Below, piece after piece: positions 37,146 to 45,452 of a stretch of 64,000 nucleotides of DNA. The translations under genes were made by a program, and so were the position numbers. The stretch comes from Zhihengliuella sp. ISTPL4 (lineage in GTDB: Bacteria > Actinomycetota > Actinomycetes > Actinomycetales > Microbacteriaceae), in NCBI RefSeq assembly GCF_002848265.1, contig NZ_CP025422.1, positions 3,465,630 to 3,529,629 on the forward strand, in the 5' to 3' direction. Below the pieces are notes generated by a model that did not search any database, was not told the origin of the DNA, and saw only the letters and a list, made by a program, of their open reading frames with translations. How positions within the stretch are numbered: position 1 is the stretch's first letter; each line of letters opens with the position of its first letter.

Positions 37146-37202
37146 TTCGGCTCACCGAGGATTGTCAGTTTCCCAGGGTGACATGATCGTTATCTTCCGG
37201 TA

Positions 37203-37356
37203 ACCTCGGTCAGGTCCTCAGCGAAGAAGCCCGCTGGGGGCGAACCGCGAAGATCCGCCTTCCGGCTCGTCGTCTTCCCGAAAGGGACGCACTCGAACCC
37301 GAGCAGTGCATCCCTGCCCTGGGGTAGAGCATCGACGGGCCAGCGCCACCCGAGGT
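37203..37356 (+). ncRNA. Probable cyclic-di-AMP (ydaO/yuaA) riboswitch
   Basis: The leader of the M23 peptidase gene fits the ydaO/yuaA pattern: a 7-bp P1 formed by 37203-37209 and 37350-37356, an internal CGCTGGGGGCGAACCG segment near the 5' side, a GGGGTAGAG segment, and GGGCCAGCGCCACCCGAGG before the ribosome site, similar to the conserved 3' CAGCTAACC part. Location before a cell-wall hydrolase matches known actinobacterial cases. I judged this by eye, without a covariance model. Confidence 0.6.
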
Positions 37357-37380
37357 GCGAAGGCTCAGGAGGACCACGTT

Positions 37381-38211
37381 TTGGCCGCAGACATCGAACC
37401 GCCCGCGAAGAAATCTGAAGATCGAGGAGTCGCCCGGCGCACCGCGCCGCGGATCAGCGCCCGGAAGATCGCAGCCCCCCTCCGGTCGGTCGCGATCTTC
37501 GGTGCGGTCGGCGCCCTCGTCGCCGCCGTCGCGCTTCCCGCGTATGCGGCGTCGAAGCCGACGGACGCCACCGCCCAGACCGTCCAGCAGCTCGCTGCGG
37601 TCGACGCGCAGTCGCTCGTCGTCGCATCGGAAGCCACGGCCGCTCCGCTCGTGCGCGGTGCGTTCAGCGCGACGACGCCCGAGGAGATCGAGAAGAAGAA
37701 GGCCGAGGAGGCCGCTGCGGCCGCCGCCCGTGCCGCCGCCGCTGCGGCCGCGTCCACCTCGACGTCATCTTCGGGCAACTTCAACACCGCCGGTTACGCG
37801 CTCGTGGCCCCCGGCTCCGGCCAGGTCCGCTACCCGTTGCCGCTGGGTTCCTGGAACGTCAGCCGCACCGTCGGCGGCGGTCACAACGGCGCCGACATGC
37901 TCGCCCCGGCGGGCACTCCCATCTATGCCGCGGCCGCCGGTGTCGTCCGCGCCTCCGCCGAGAGCATCGGCGGCTACGGCGTCGCGGTGATGCTCGACAG
38001 CGTCGTGGGCGGGCAGCGCGTGCAGACCACCTACGGACACATGCTCTACGGCTCGCGTCAGGTGCAGGCCGGGCAGACGGTCGCCGCCGGCCAGCTGATC
38101 GGCTACGTCGGCAGCACCGGCCGCTCGACCGCGAACCACCTCCACTTCGAGGTCTGGATCAACGGCGGCCTGGTCGAGCCGATGTCCTGGCTCTCGGTCA
38201 ACGCCGGCTGA
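37381..38211 (+). CDS. M23-family peptidoglycan endopeptidase
   Basis: 276-residue secreted or membrane-anchored LytM-type metallopeptidase. A basic N-terminus leads to a signal helix (about 36-57), an Ala-rich coiled linker (101-130) and an M23 domain with the zinc residues His168 and Asp172 (HNGADM) and the HLH motif at 253-255. The TTG start at 37381 is chosen because AGGAGG (37368-37373) lies 7 nt upstream; no ATG or GTG fits. It probably remodels peptidoglycan. The leader contains a probable c-di-AMP riboswitch. Confidence 0.85.
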   Translation: MAADIEPPAKKSEDRGVARRTAPRISARKIAAPLRSVAIFGAVGALVAAVALPAYAASKPTDATAQTVQQLAAVDAQSLVVASEATAAPLVRGAFSATTPEEIEKKKAEEAAAAAARAAAAAAASTSTSSSGNFNTAGYALVAPGSGQVRYPLPLGSWNVSRTVGGGHNGADMLAPAGTPIYAAAAGVVRASAESIGGYGVAVMLDSVVGGQRVQTTYGHMLYGSRQVQAGQTVAAGQLIGYVGSTGRSTANHLHFEVWINGGLVEPMSWLSVNAG

Positions 38212-38305
38212 CCGGAGACGTTCTCGAGCATTCATCCGTCGTTCCGCCTCGGTCCCCGCGGGATGGGTTAGCCTGAACCCGTCGTCATACAGACGGGAGA
38301 GGCTG

Positions 38306-38416
38306 ATGGAGCGAACACCGAGCATCCGAACCATGGACGCTCTCGGTCGTCACGTCCTTCGGCATTGCCCGCAGGGATGCCGCGGTGCTGCCGCGCGCGA
38401 AAGGCGCCGTCTCTAG
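38306..38416 (+). CDS. Tiny ORF (36 aa) ending in terminator loop
   Basis: ATG at 38306 preceded by a GGGAGAGG ribosome site; 36 residues, strongly basic at the end (AAARERRRL) and with two cysteines (HCPQGC). The TAG stop (38414-38416) lies in the loop of a perfect intrinsic terminator. It may be a leader peptide governing read-through to the HNH gene, or an independent small protein. No family is recognised. Confidence 0.45.
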   Translation: MERTPSIRTMDALGRHVLRHCPQGCRGAAARERRRL

Positions 38417-38430
38417 ACGGCGCCTTTTTT
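38400..38430 (+). terminator. Strong Rho-independent terminator
   Basis: Perfect 12-bp stem, 38400-38411 and 38416-38427, loop TCTA, followed by a T run (six T at 38425-38430). It is the most classical intrinsic terminator in the window. It follows the tiny ORF and precedes the HNH nuclease gene by 88 nt. Confidence 0.9.
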
Positions 38431-38517
38431 CGTCCCTGCGAACGCTCTTCCTCCTGCACGACGTCGTGTGAGTCGAGAGTGCCGGGAAGCCGTCCCGGCG
38501 GATCGAGAGGATGACGA

Positions 38518-39015
38518 ATGCGCACACTGGTCCTGAACGCCGGATACGAGCCCTTGGCCATCGTGTCCTTCAAGAGAGCCCTCGTCCTGGTGATGAACGA
38601 CAAGGCGACGGTCATCGAGAGAGTCGAGGACGACCCCGTCTGGGGTACCCACGGCGTCTACGATCGACCGGCGGTGATCATCCTCTCCCGCTATGTGCGC
38701 GTGCCCACGAGCCGACGTGTGCCGGTGACCCGCCGCGGTGTCCTCCGGCGGGACGGCCACCGGTGCGGCTACTGCGGCAAGGCCGCCGCGACGATCGACC
38801 ACGTCCTCCCGCGCTCCCGTGGGGGAGCGGACTCCTGGGAAAACCTCGTCGCGTGCTGCCTGCGCTGCAACAATCTGAAGAGCAACCGCACCCCGCAGGA
38901 GATGCGCTGGCAGCTGCGGTTCACTCCGCGCCCGCCGCACGGGACGGCGTGGACGGTGCGCGGAGTGGAGCGCAGCGACCCCCGCTGGGAGCCGTACCTC
39001 GCCCTCGCCGCCTGA
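38518..39015 (+). CDS. HNH endonuclease-family protein
   Basis: 165 residues. The HNH core is visible: zinc cysteines C83-x-x-C86 and C114-x-x-C117, Asp94-His95 (TIDHVLPRSRGG), Asn109 and Asn118. The N-terminal MRTLVLNAGYEPLAIVSFKRAL is typical of a conserved, apparently non-mobile actinobacterial HNH family, so it is probably a housekeeping nuclease rather than a selfish element. ATG at 38518 with a GAGAGGATG ribosome region. tRNA-Arg follows 47 bp downstream. Confidence 0.92.
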   Translation: MRTLVLNAGYEPLAIVSFKRALVLVMNDKATVIERVEDDPVWGTHGVYDRPAVIILSRYVRVPTSRRVPVTRRGVLRRDGHRCGYCGKAAATIDHVLPRSRGGADSWENLVACCLRCNNLKSNRTPQEMRWQLRFTPRPPHGTAWTVRGVERSDPRWEPYLALAA

Positions 39016-39062
39016 GCGGGACGGCGCGAGGGCGCGTCGCCGTGGTCCCGTAGACTGGCAGC

Positions 39063-39136
39063 GCGCCCTCGTAGCTCAGCAGGATAGAGCAGCCCTCTCC
39101 TAAAGGGCAGGTCGCAGGTTCGAATCCTGTCGAGGG
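39063..39136 (+). tRNA. tRNA-Arg (anticodon CCT)
   Basis: 74-nt cloverleaf: acceptor GCCCTCG/CGAGGGC, D arm GCTC/GAGC, anticodon stem GCCCT/AGGGC with loop CTCCTAA, T arm with GGTTCGAATCC, discriminator A. The 3' CCA is not encoded. It reads AGG codons. Confidence 0.95.
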
Positions 39137-39156
39137 CACCCCCGCTTCCGCGAGCC

Positions 39157-41343
39157 TCAGGGCTTGCCGCTCCGCCACAGCTTCGACGGCCACCAGATGG
39201 CTTTGCCGATGTCGTACGTCAGCGCCGGGACGAGCAGCGAGCGCACCACGAAGGTGTCCAGCAGTACGCCGAAGGCGACGATGAACGCGAGCTGCACGAG
39301 GAACAGGATCGGGATCACCGACAGCGCAGCGAACGTCGCCGCCAGCACCAGACCGGCCGAGGTGATGACGCCACCCGTGATGGACAGCCCGCGGAGGATG
39401 CCCTCCCTCGTGCCGTGCTGCTTCGACTCCTCCCGCACCCGGGTCATGAGGAAGATGTTGTAGTCGATGCCGAGGGCCACGAGGAACACGAACCCATAGA
39501 GCGGGACGGCGGGGTCGGCGCCGGGGAAGTCGAAGATGCCGTTGAACACGAGCGCCGAGACACCCATGGCCGTGCCGAAGGACAGCACCGTGGTGAGGAC
39601 CAGCAGCACCGGTGCCAGGATCGAGCGCAGCAGCAGCATCAGGATGATCATGATCACGACGAGGATCACCGGGATGATGAGGTTGCGGTCGTGGATGGAT
39701 GCGTCGTTCGTGTCGATCGAGGTGGCCGTCACCCCGCCCACCACCGCCCCGATGTCGTCGAGTTCTCCGCGCAGCTCGCGCACGGTGGAGGCCGCAGCGG
39801 CGGAGTCCGCGGCATCCGTCAGCGTCCCCTGCAGGAGCACCTGGCCGTCGACCGTCGTGGGCTCGGGCGCGGGGGTGCCGGGGGGACCCACGGCGGTGAT
39901 GCCGTCCTCGGTGACCGGCGCGGACCCGCTCGGCGAGTCGGCGGCGGTGACGGTCACGCCGTCGATCCCGTCGCTCGCGAGGAGCACGTCGGCGGCCTCC
40001 TGCATCCGGTCCTCGTCCACGATCACGGAGACGGGGCTGCCCGAGCCGCCGGGGAAGTGCTCGCCGAGCGCGACCTGACCGTCACGCGCCTCCGAGGCGC
40101 CGAGCACGAGGTCGGACTGCGGAACGCCCTGGGCGTCCAGCTGCGTGACACCCGCGGCTCCCGCGAGGAGCACGAGGGTGGTCGCGATCCAGATGACGCG
40201 GGGGTGCTTCTTGATGAGGCCGGAGAGGCGGGCCCACAGGCCCGTGGTGCGCATGCCGTGCTCCTCGGCCACGGCCTCCGGCTCGAAGCGGGGGCGGCGG
40301 GGCCAGAAGGCCGCCCGTCCGAACAGGAGCAGCAGCGCCGGCAGGAGAGTGAGCGCGGAGAGCATGGCGAACACGATGCCGATCGCGGCGACCGGCCCCA
40401 GGGTGCTGTTCGACTTCAGGTCGCTGAGCAGCAGGCACAGGAGTCCGGCGATCACCGTGCCGCCGGAGGCGACGATCGGCTCGACGGACCCCTTCCACGC
40501 GGCCAGGAGGGCGACGCCCTTGTCCTGTGCGACGCGCAACTCCTCCCGGAAGCGCGCGACGAAGAGCAGCGCGTAGTCCGTGGCCGCGCCGATCACGAGG
40601 ATGAAGAGGATGCCCTGGGTCTGCCCGCTGAGCAGGAGGATCTCCCACTTCGCCAGCCACCAGACGACGAGGAGCGCCACGCACAGCGCGAACAGGCTCG
40701 TGGAGAGCACGACGAGCGGCAGGAGGAACGATCGGTAGACGAGCACGAGGATCACGAGCACCGCCAGCAGGGCGACGCCGAGGAGCAGGCCGTCGATGCC
40801 AGCGAAGCCGGCGGCGAGGTCGGCGGTGAAGCCCGCCGGTCCCGTGATGTAGACCGTGATGCCGTCCGGCACCGCGGCGCGCAGCTCGTCACCGAGCGCG
40901 GCCGTGGCCTCGCTGAGCTCCGCGTCGCCGTCGATCGGGATGAAGGCCTGCACGGCGCGGCCGTCCTCGGACGGCAGCGCCGGGGAGACGTCGTCCGCGA
41001 CGCCCTCCACGTCCGGCGCGTCGGCCACCGCGTCGGAGATCGCTTCGAGCTCGGACGGCGTCAGCTCCTCCTCCGAGGTGAACACCGCGATCGCCGGGAT
41101 GGCGTCGCTGTCGGTGAACTCGCCGAGGAGCTGCTGCACGGTCGTGGCGTCCGCGGACTCCGGCAGGTACGTCGTCTGATCGTTGGACGAGACCTCGTCG
41201 ACCTTGCCGAACAGCGGACCGCCGAAGGAAGCCCCGGCCAGCCACACCAGGATGAGGGCGACGGGCAGGAACACCCGCAGCCAGGAGTGGCGTCGGGTGC
41301 GCTCGCGGGTCGGCGGCGTCGGTGCGGGGGCGGGGCGGGACAT
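39157..41343 (-). CDS. MMPL-family RND transporter
   Basis: 728-residue MmpL-type transporter with two MMPL repeats, each with one helix, a soluble loop and five further helices. The substrate may be a lipid or carotenoid. It follows crtEb by 45 bp on the same strand, and an mmpL-like gene also lies inside the carotenoid operon of Corynebacterium glutamicum, so it is probably part of the crt transcript and may place the pigment in the membrane. Start ATG at 41341-41343. Confidence 0.9.
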   Translation of the reverse strand: MSRPAPAPTPPTRERTRRHSWLRVFLPVALILVWLAGASFGGPLFGKVDEVSSNDQTTYLPESADATTVQQLLGEFTDSDAIPAIAVFTSEEELTPSELEAISDAVADAPDVEGVADDVSPALPSEDGRAVQAFIPIDGDAELSEATAALGDELRAAVPDGITVYITGPAGFTADLAAGFAGIDGLLLGVALLAVLVILVLVYRSFLLPLVVLSTSLFALCVALLVVWWLAKWEILLLSGQTQGILFILVIGAATDYALLFVARFREELRVAQDKGVALLAAWKGSVEPIVASGGTVIAGLLCLLLSDLKSNSTLGPVAAIGIVFAMLSALTLLPALLLLFGRAAFWPRRPRFEPEAVAEEHGMRTTGLWARLSGLIKKHPRVIWIATTLVLLAGAAGVTQLDAQGVPQSDLVLGASEARDGQVALGEHFPGGSGSPVSVIVDEDRMQEAADVLLASDGIDGVTVTAADSPSGSAPVTEDGITAVGPPGTPAPEPTTVDGQVLLQGTLTDAADSAAAASTVRELRGELDDIGAVVGGVTATSIDTNDASIHDRNLIIPVILVVIMIILMLLLRSILAPVLLVLTTVLSFGTAMGVSALVFNGIFDFPGADPAVPLYGFVFLVALGIDYNIFLMTRVREESKQHGTREGILRGLSITGGVITSAGLVLAATFAALSVIPILFLVQLAFIVAFGVLLDTFVVRSLLVPALTYDIGKAIWWPSKLWRSGKP

Positions 41344-41388
41344 CGTGGGCCTTTCAGGAGCGGCGGTCGGGGAAGGGTTCGACGCGGG

Positions 41389-42285
41389 TCAGGAGACCCA
41401 GGCGAGGATGAGGATCATCGTGGCGAGGAAACCGGCGATGTAGTTCAGCGCGATGAACCGGCGCCAGGCGCGGTTCGTGCGGGCCGAGGTCTCGTCGGTG
41501 ACGTTCCACCACGGCGCGGCGTTGACGATGTAGGGCAGGGCCAGGACGGCGGCGAGCGGGCCGGGCCAGGGGGTCAGCAGCATCGCGACGCCGGCCACCG
41601 TCCACAGCGCGAGGGAGAGTCGGACGGTCGCCCTGGCGCCGATCACGGTCGCGATGGACGAGATCCCGCCCTCGCGATCGGGGCCGATGTCCTGGACGGC
41701 GCCGAACGCGTGGGCGGCCATGCCCCACAGGAAGAAGGCGCCGAGCACGAGCACGCTGGTCGTGGTGACCGGCGCGCCGGCGAGGGTGAGGCCGACGAGG
41801 GCCGGACTCACGAAGTGGGTGCTGGAGGTCACGGAGTCCAGGAACGGCCGTTCCTTGAAGCGCAGCACCGGTGCCGAGTACGCGAGGACCGCGAAGACGC
41901 TGACGGCGAGCCACAGCCACGACGCCGGGGTCCCGACGGCGAAGAGGTAGACGAGGAACGGCACGTTGGTGACGGCCGCCGCCCACAGGGTCGCGCGATG
42001 GATGCGCGGGGACAGCAGTGCCCCCTCGATGCCGCCCTTGCGCGGATTCGCCAGGTCGGAGGCGTAGTCGAAGACGTCGTTGATGCCGTACATCGCGAGG
42101 TTGTACGGCACGAGGAAGTAGAGGGTGCCGATCACGAACGTCGCGTCGATCTCTCTCGTGCTCAGCAGGTACGCGGCGGCGAACGGGAACGCCGTGTTGA
42201 TCCAGCTGATGGGGCGGGAGGAGAGGACGATCTGGGCGATGTCGCGGCCGAGACCGCCGGCACGGTGCGACGTCTGGCCGGTCAT
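41389..42285 (-). CDS. crtEb: Lycopene elongase CrtEb (UbiA family)
   Basis: 298-residue UbiA-type prenyltransferase with about eight membrane helices. The first Asp-rich motif is YGINDVFDYASD and the second is VQDIGPDREGG. In C50 carotenoid synthesis it adds C5 units to lycopene to form flavuxanthin/nonaflavuxanthin. The ATG at 42283-42285 overlaps the crtYf stop (ATGA). Its position at the end of the crtYe-crtYf block is the normal order for C50 clusters. Confidence 0.92.
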   Translation of the reverse strand: MTGQTSHRAGGLGRDIAQIVLSSRPISWINTAFPFAAAYLLSTREIDATFVIGTLYFLVPYNLAMYGINDVFDYASDLANPRKGGIEGALLSPRIHRATLWAAAVTNVPFLVYLFAVGTPASWLWLAVSVFAVLAYSAPVLRFKERPFLDSVTSSTHFVSPALVGLTLAGAPVTTTSVLVLGAFFLWGMAAHAFGAVQDIGPDREGGISSIATVIGARATVRLSLALWTVAGVAMLLTPWPGPLAAVLALPYIVNAAPWWNVTDETSARTNRAWRRFIALNYIAGFLATMILILAWVS

Positions 42286-42614
42286 GGGCGCTCCTCTTGC
42301 CGTGCGGTGTTCCGGGATCGTCGCGCGCGCAGCGCGGTCCACAGGGCAGGCAGCAGCAGCACGCCGGCGAGCGGGTACGCGAAGTCTTCCAGTGGCGCGA
42401 GACCGATGTGCACGCCGGCGAGGTGGGAGGGCGCGTAATGGAAGAGCCCGGTGGCGATCATGACGGTGTCGAAGACGGCGGTGAGGATGAACAGCGCGGA
42501 AGCCGTGAGAGCCAGCGCACCGAGGTGCGGGGCGCGCCGCGTGCCGACGCAGAGGGCGACCGCGGCCAGGGCGGCGACGGCGAGGAAGACGGCGGACAGC
42601 TGCAGGTAGGTCAT
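42282..42614 (-). CDS. crtYf: C50 carotenoid cyclase subunit CrtYf
   Basis: 110-residue membrane protein, one half of the heterodimeric lycopene-type (C50) carotenoid epsilon-cyclase. It has three helices and the conserved FDTVMIATGLFHY and LGLAPLEDFAYPL-like segments (here HIGLAPLEDFAYPL). ATG overlaps the crtYe stop, and its own stop overlaps crtEb. Whether the ring formed is decaprenoxanthin- or sarcinaxanthin-type cannot be told by eye. Confidence 0.88.
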   Translation of the reverse strand: MTYLQLSAVFLAVAALAAVALCVGTRRAPHLGALALTASALFILTAVFDTVMIATGLFHYAPSHLAGVHIGLAPLEDFAYPLAGVLLLPALWTALRARRSRNTARQEERP

Positions 42615-42958
42615 CGTCTCGCTCCTTCGGCGATCCGGACCCGGCGGCGCTCGAGGAACCGCACGGCACCGCCGTACAGCACCATCGTGCAGACGACGAG
42701 GAAGACCAGGAAGACCGGCTCCTCCAGCGGGAGTTCGGGAGCCAGGACGATGCCCGTGGCGATCGCCGCTTCACCGCGGAAGAAGATCCCGGCCGCGATG
42801 CCGGCGACGTCCCAGGCGAGGAAGAACGCGAGCCCGACGACGGTGACGATCGACGCCGCGACGGCGTCCCGCCAGAAGAAGAGCCGGAAACGCCAGTCGA
42901 GTAGCAGCATGCAGCCGAGGGAGACCAGCAGGGCGGTGAGGTAGATCGCGCCGATCAT
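42611..42958 (-). CDS. crtYe: C50 carotenoid cyclase subunit CrtYe
   Basis: 115-residue membrane protein, the other half of the cyclase, with three helices and the LDWRFRLFFW and ELPLEEPVFLV motifs of the CrtYcd/CrtYef family. ATG at 42956-42958 overlaps the crtI stop by 4 nt. It must act together with CrtYf to cyclise the C50 substrate. Confidence 0.88.
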   Translation of the reverse strand: MIGAIYLTALLVSLGCMLLLDWRFRLFFWRDAVAASIVTVVGLAFFLAWDVAGIAAGIFFRGEAAIATGIVLAPELPLEEPVFLVFLVVCTMVLYGGAVRFLERRRVRIAEGARR

Positions 42959-44547
42959 GCGCGCTCCGGTGCCGCGGGACGGACGGCCGGCTCCGGCAGC
43001 GGGCCGGGGGAGTGGTCCCCACGGATGCGCTTGAGCACGATCTCGGCGCTGATGAGGCACATCGGCACGCCGACGCCCGGTGCCGTCGTCGCGCCCGCGT
43101 AGTAGAGCCCCTGCACGCGGCGGGAGGCGTTCTGGGCGCGGAACATCGCGCTCTGCGACAGGATGTGCGCGGGACCCAGCATTCCGCCGCGCCAGGAGTG
43201 GTAGTCGTCGTGGAAGTCGGCCGGGCCCACCGTCTCCCGGACGATGATGCGTTCCCGCAGGTCGGGGATTCCGGCCCAGACCGAGATCATGTCGATCGCG
43301 GCGTCCGCCGCCTTCTCGATCTGCGGAGAGCCGGCACTGTCGCTGCCGCCGTGGCCCAGTTCGACGTCGGCCGGAACCGGGACCAGGACGAAGAGGTTCT
43401 CGTGTCCTTCCGGGGCGACATCCGTGTCCGTTGCGCTAGGCCGGCAGACGTACGTGGATGCCGGCGTCGGGATGGCGGGATCACGGCCGAAGATCGCGTC
43501 GAAGTTCGAATCCCAGTCGTCCGTGAAGAAGAGCGAGTGGTGCGGGAGCTCGGGCAGGGCGCCGCGGACGCCCAGCATCACGAGCACACCGCCAGGGCCA
43601 CTCGTCCGACGAGCCCACCAGGACTCGGGATAGGACTGCAGCGTGGGGGGCAGCAGCGCGGTCTCGGTGTGATGGAGATCGGCGCCCGAGACGACGACGT
43701 CCGCATCGGCCACGTGCTGGTGGCCCTCGCAGTCCGTCCAGCCGACGCCGGTCACGTGCGTCGCGCCCTCGGCGTCCTGGGTGCGGATCCCGGTCACCTC
43801 CGCGCCGGTGACGATCCGCGCACCGGCGTCCGTCGCCAGCGCCTCCAGGCGCTCGACGACGCGCCAGAAACCGCCCTGGGGGTACAGCACGCCCTGGTCG
43901 AGATCGAGCGCGCTCATGAGGTGGTACATGGCAGGGGCGGTGCGGGGATCGGTGCCGAGGAAGACCGCCGGGTAGCCGAGGATCTGCCGCAGGACGGGGT
44001 GCCGGAAACGTCGCGCCGCGAAAGCCTGGAGGCGCGTGCCGAGCAGCGAGAAGAGCCGCGGCAGGGCGCGCACCACCTCGGGGGCCGCCAGCGTCCTGGT
44101 CCGGGTGAACGGGTTGTAGAGGAAGTACCGCCGCGCCATCGCGCCGGCATCGTGCGCGGAGGCGAGATAGGTGTCGAGGGCGGCGGCGGAGCCCGGTTCC
44201 ATCGACTCGAACAGCCGCGCCACGGCCCCCCGTCCAGCGGGCACCGTCACCGGGGCATCGCCGGACTCGGGGGAACGGAAGACACGATATCCCGGGTCGA
44301 GCAGCGTCAGGTCGAGCTGCTCCTCCGTGCTCGTCCCCATCATGCGGAAGTAGTGGTCGAACACCTCGGGCATGAGGTACCACGAGGGGCCGGAGTCGAA
44401 CCGGAAGCCCTCGCGCTCGACGGTGCCCGCCCGTCCGCCGACACGGTCGTTCTTCTCCAGCACGACGACGTCGTGCCCGTCTCGGGCCAGCAGCCCGGCG
44501 GTGGCCAGGCCCGCCACGCCGGCGCCGATCACGACGACGCGGCTCAT
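42955..44547 (-). CDS. crtI: Phytoene desaturase CrtI
   Basis: 530-residue FAD-dependent desaturase converting phytoene to lycopene. The dinucleotide motif GAGVAGLATAGLL is at the N-terminus, followed by VLEKNDRVGGRAG; the C-terminal carotenoid signature is YYAGATTAPGVGVPMCLISAE. Length is normal. ATG at 44545-44547 overlaps crtB stop (ATGA). Note that the longer open frame upstream is not needed. Confidence 0.95.
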   Translation of the reverse strand: MSRVVVIGAGVAGLATAGLLARDGHDVVVLEKNDRVGGRAGTVEREGFRFDSGPSWYLMPEVFDHYFRMMGTSTEEQLDLTLLDPGYRVFRSPESGDAPVTVPAGRGAVARLFESMEPGSAAALDTYLASAHDAGAMARRYFLYNPFTRTRTLAAPEVVRALPRLFSLLGTRLQAFAARRFRHPVLRQILGYPAVFLGTDPRTAPAMYHLMSALDLDQGVLYPQGGFWRVVERLEALATDAGARIVTGAEVTGIRTQDAEGATHVTGVGWTDCEGHQHVADADVVVSGADLHHTETALLPPTLQSYPESWWARRTSGPGGVLVMLGVRGALPELPHHSLFFTDDWDSNFDAIFGRDPAIPTPASTYVCRPSATDTDVAPEGHENLFVLVPVPADVELGHGGSDSAGSPQIEKAADAAIDMISVWAGIPDLRERIIVRETVGPADFHDDYHSWRGGMLGPAHILSQSAMFRAQNASRRVQGLYYAGATTAPGVGVPMCLISAEIVLKRIRGDHSPGPLPEPAVRPAAPERA

Positions 44548-45452
44548 CGGTCCCGCTCCAGGGCGGTGACGACGACGGCGCGACCGGCCAGCAGCGCCTT
44601 GACCGGATCCGGCACGCGGACGCGGCGGCGGTACAGCTCCTCCGCGGGCGTCCTGGCGACCTTGCGCGTCAGCGCGGCGAAGAGGGCGAGGGCGCTGCGG
44701 ACCGCAGCGCGGGCGTCCTTCGGGAGCAGGGGGATCGCCGCCCTGGCATCGGCCAGCTGACGGTGGACGGTGTCGACCCAGGCATCGCGGTCGGCGTCCG
44801 TGAGGCGGGACGAGCCACCGAGGTAGCCACGTTGCAGCCGATCGGTGTCGTCGGCGAGGTCGCGGAGGAAGTTCACGTTCTGGAAGGCGGCGCCCAGTCG
44901 CCGTGCTCCGCGGTCGAGGATGGCGAGCTCCGCCGGCGTGCGCGTGGTGTCGCGGAGGAAGACCCGCAGGCACATCAGGCCGACGACCTCGGCCGACCCG
45001 TGGACGTACGCGGCATGGGCGTCGGCGTCGTACGCCGTGAAGCCCGACTCTCCGGCGATGTCCGCGCGCATGGAGGCGAAGAACGGCTGGGTGAGGTCTT
45101 CGCCGATCCCGCACTCGCGCGCCGTCCTGGCGAACGCGTGGAGGATGAGATCGCTGCTGTAGCCGGTCTGCATCGACCGATGCGTCTCCGCGATGTACGA
45201 GTCCAGGGCGGCGGCCTGGGCGCCGGCGTCGAGTCCGGCCTCGGCGGCGACGCCGTCGACGATCTCATCCGCGATGCGCACCATGGCGTAGATGTTGCGC
45301 ACGTGCTGACGGTGGCGTCGTCCGAGGAGGCGCGTGGCGAGGCCGAAGGACGTCGAGTAGGTGCGGATGACGTCGGACGTCGCGATCTCGGCGGTGCGGC
45401 TGAACCGGCGCAGCGCGGCGTCGTCCCGGTGCTCGGCAGGGGTCGCGGTCAT
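44544..45452 (-). CDS. crtB: Phytoene synthase CrtB
   Basis: 302-residue squalene/phytoene synthase condensing two GGPP to phytoene. Both Asp-rich sites are present: ADEIVD and NVNFLRDLADD. The YSTSFGLATRLL motif at residues about 32-43 is characteristic. ATG at 45450-45452, overlapping the crtE stop by 4 nt; its own stop overlaps crtI. Confidence 0.95.
   Translation of the reverse strand: MTATPAEHRDDAALRRFSRTAEIATSDVIRTYSTSFGLATRLLGRRHRQHVRNIYAMVRIADEIVDGVAAEAGLDAGAQAAALDSYIAETHRSMQTGYSSDLILHAFARTARECGIGEDLTQPFFASMRADIAGESGFTAYDADAHAAYVHGSAEVVGLMCLRVFLRDTTRTPAELAILDRGARRLGAAFQNVNFLRDLADDTDRLQRGYLGGSSRLTDADRDAWVDTVHRQLADARAAIPLLPKDARAAVRSALALFAALTRKVARTPAEELYRRRVRVPDPVKALLAGRAVVVTALERDR

Noticed and set aside
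38518..39015. HNH gene as a homing endonuclease or mobile element
   Set aside because: The N-terminal domain and placement beside a tRNA resemble a conserved, non-mobile actinobacterial family; no intron, intein or repeat boundaries are seen.
39415..42438. 1007-codon plus-strand open frame
   Set aside because: Shadow of the mmpL and crtEb genes on the other strand; repetitive charged composition, no domain.
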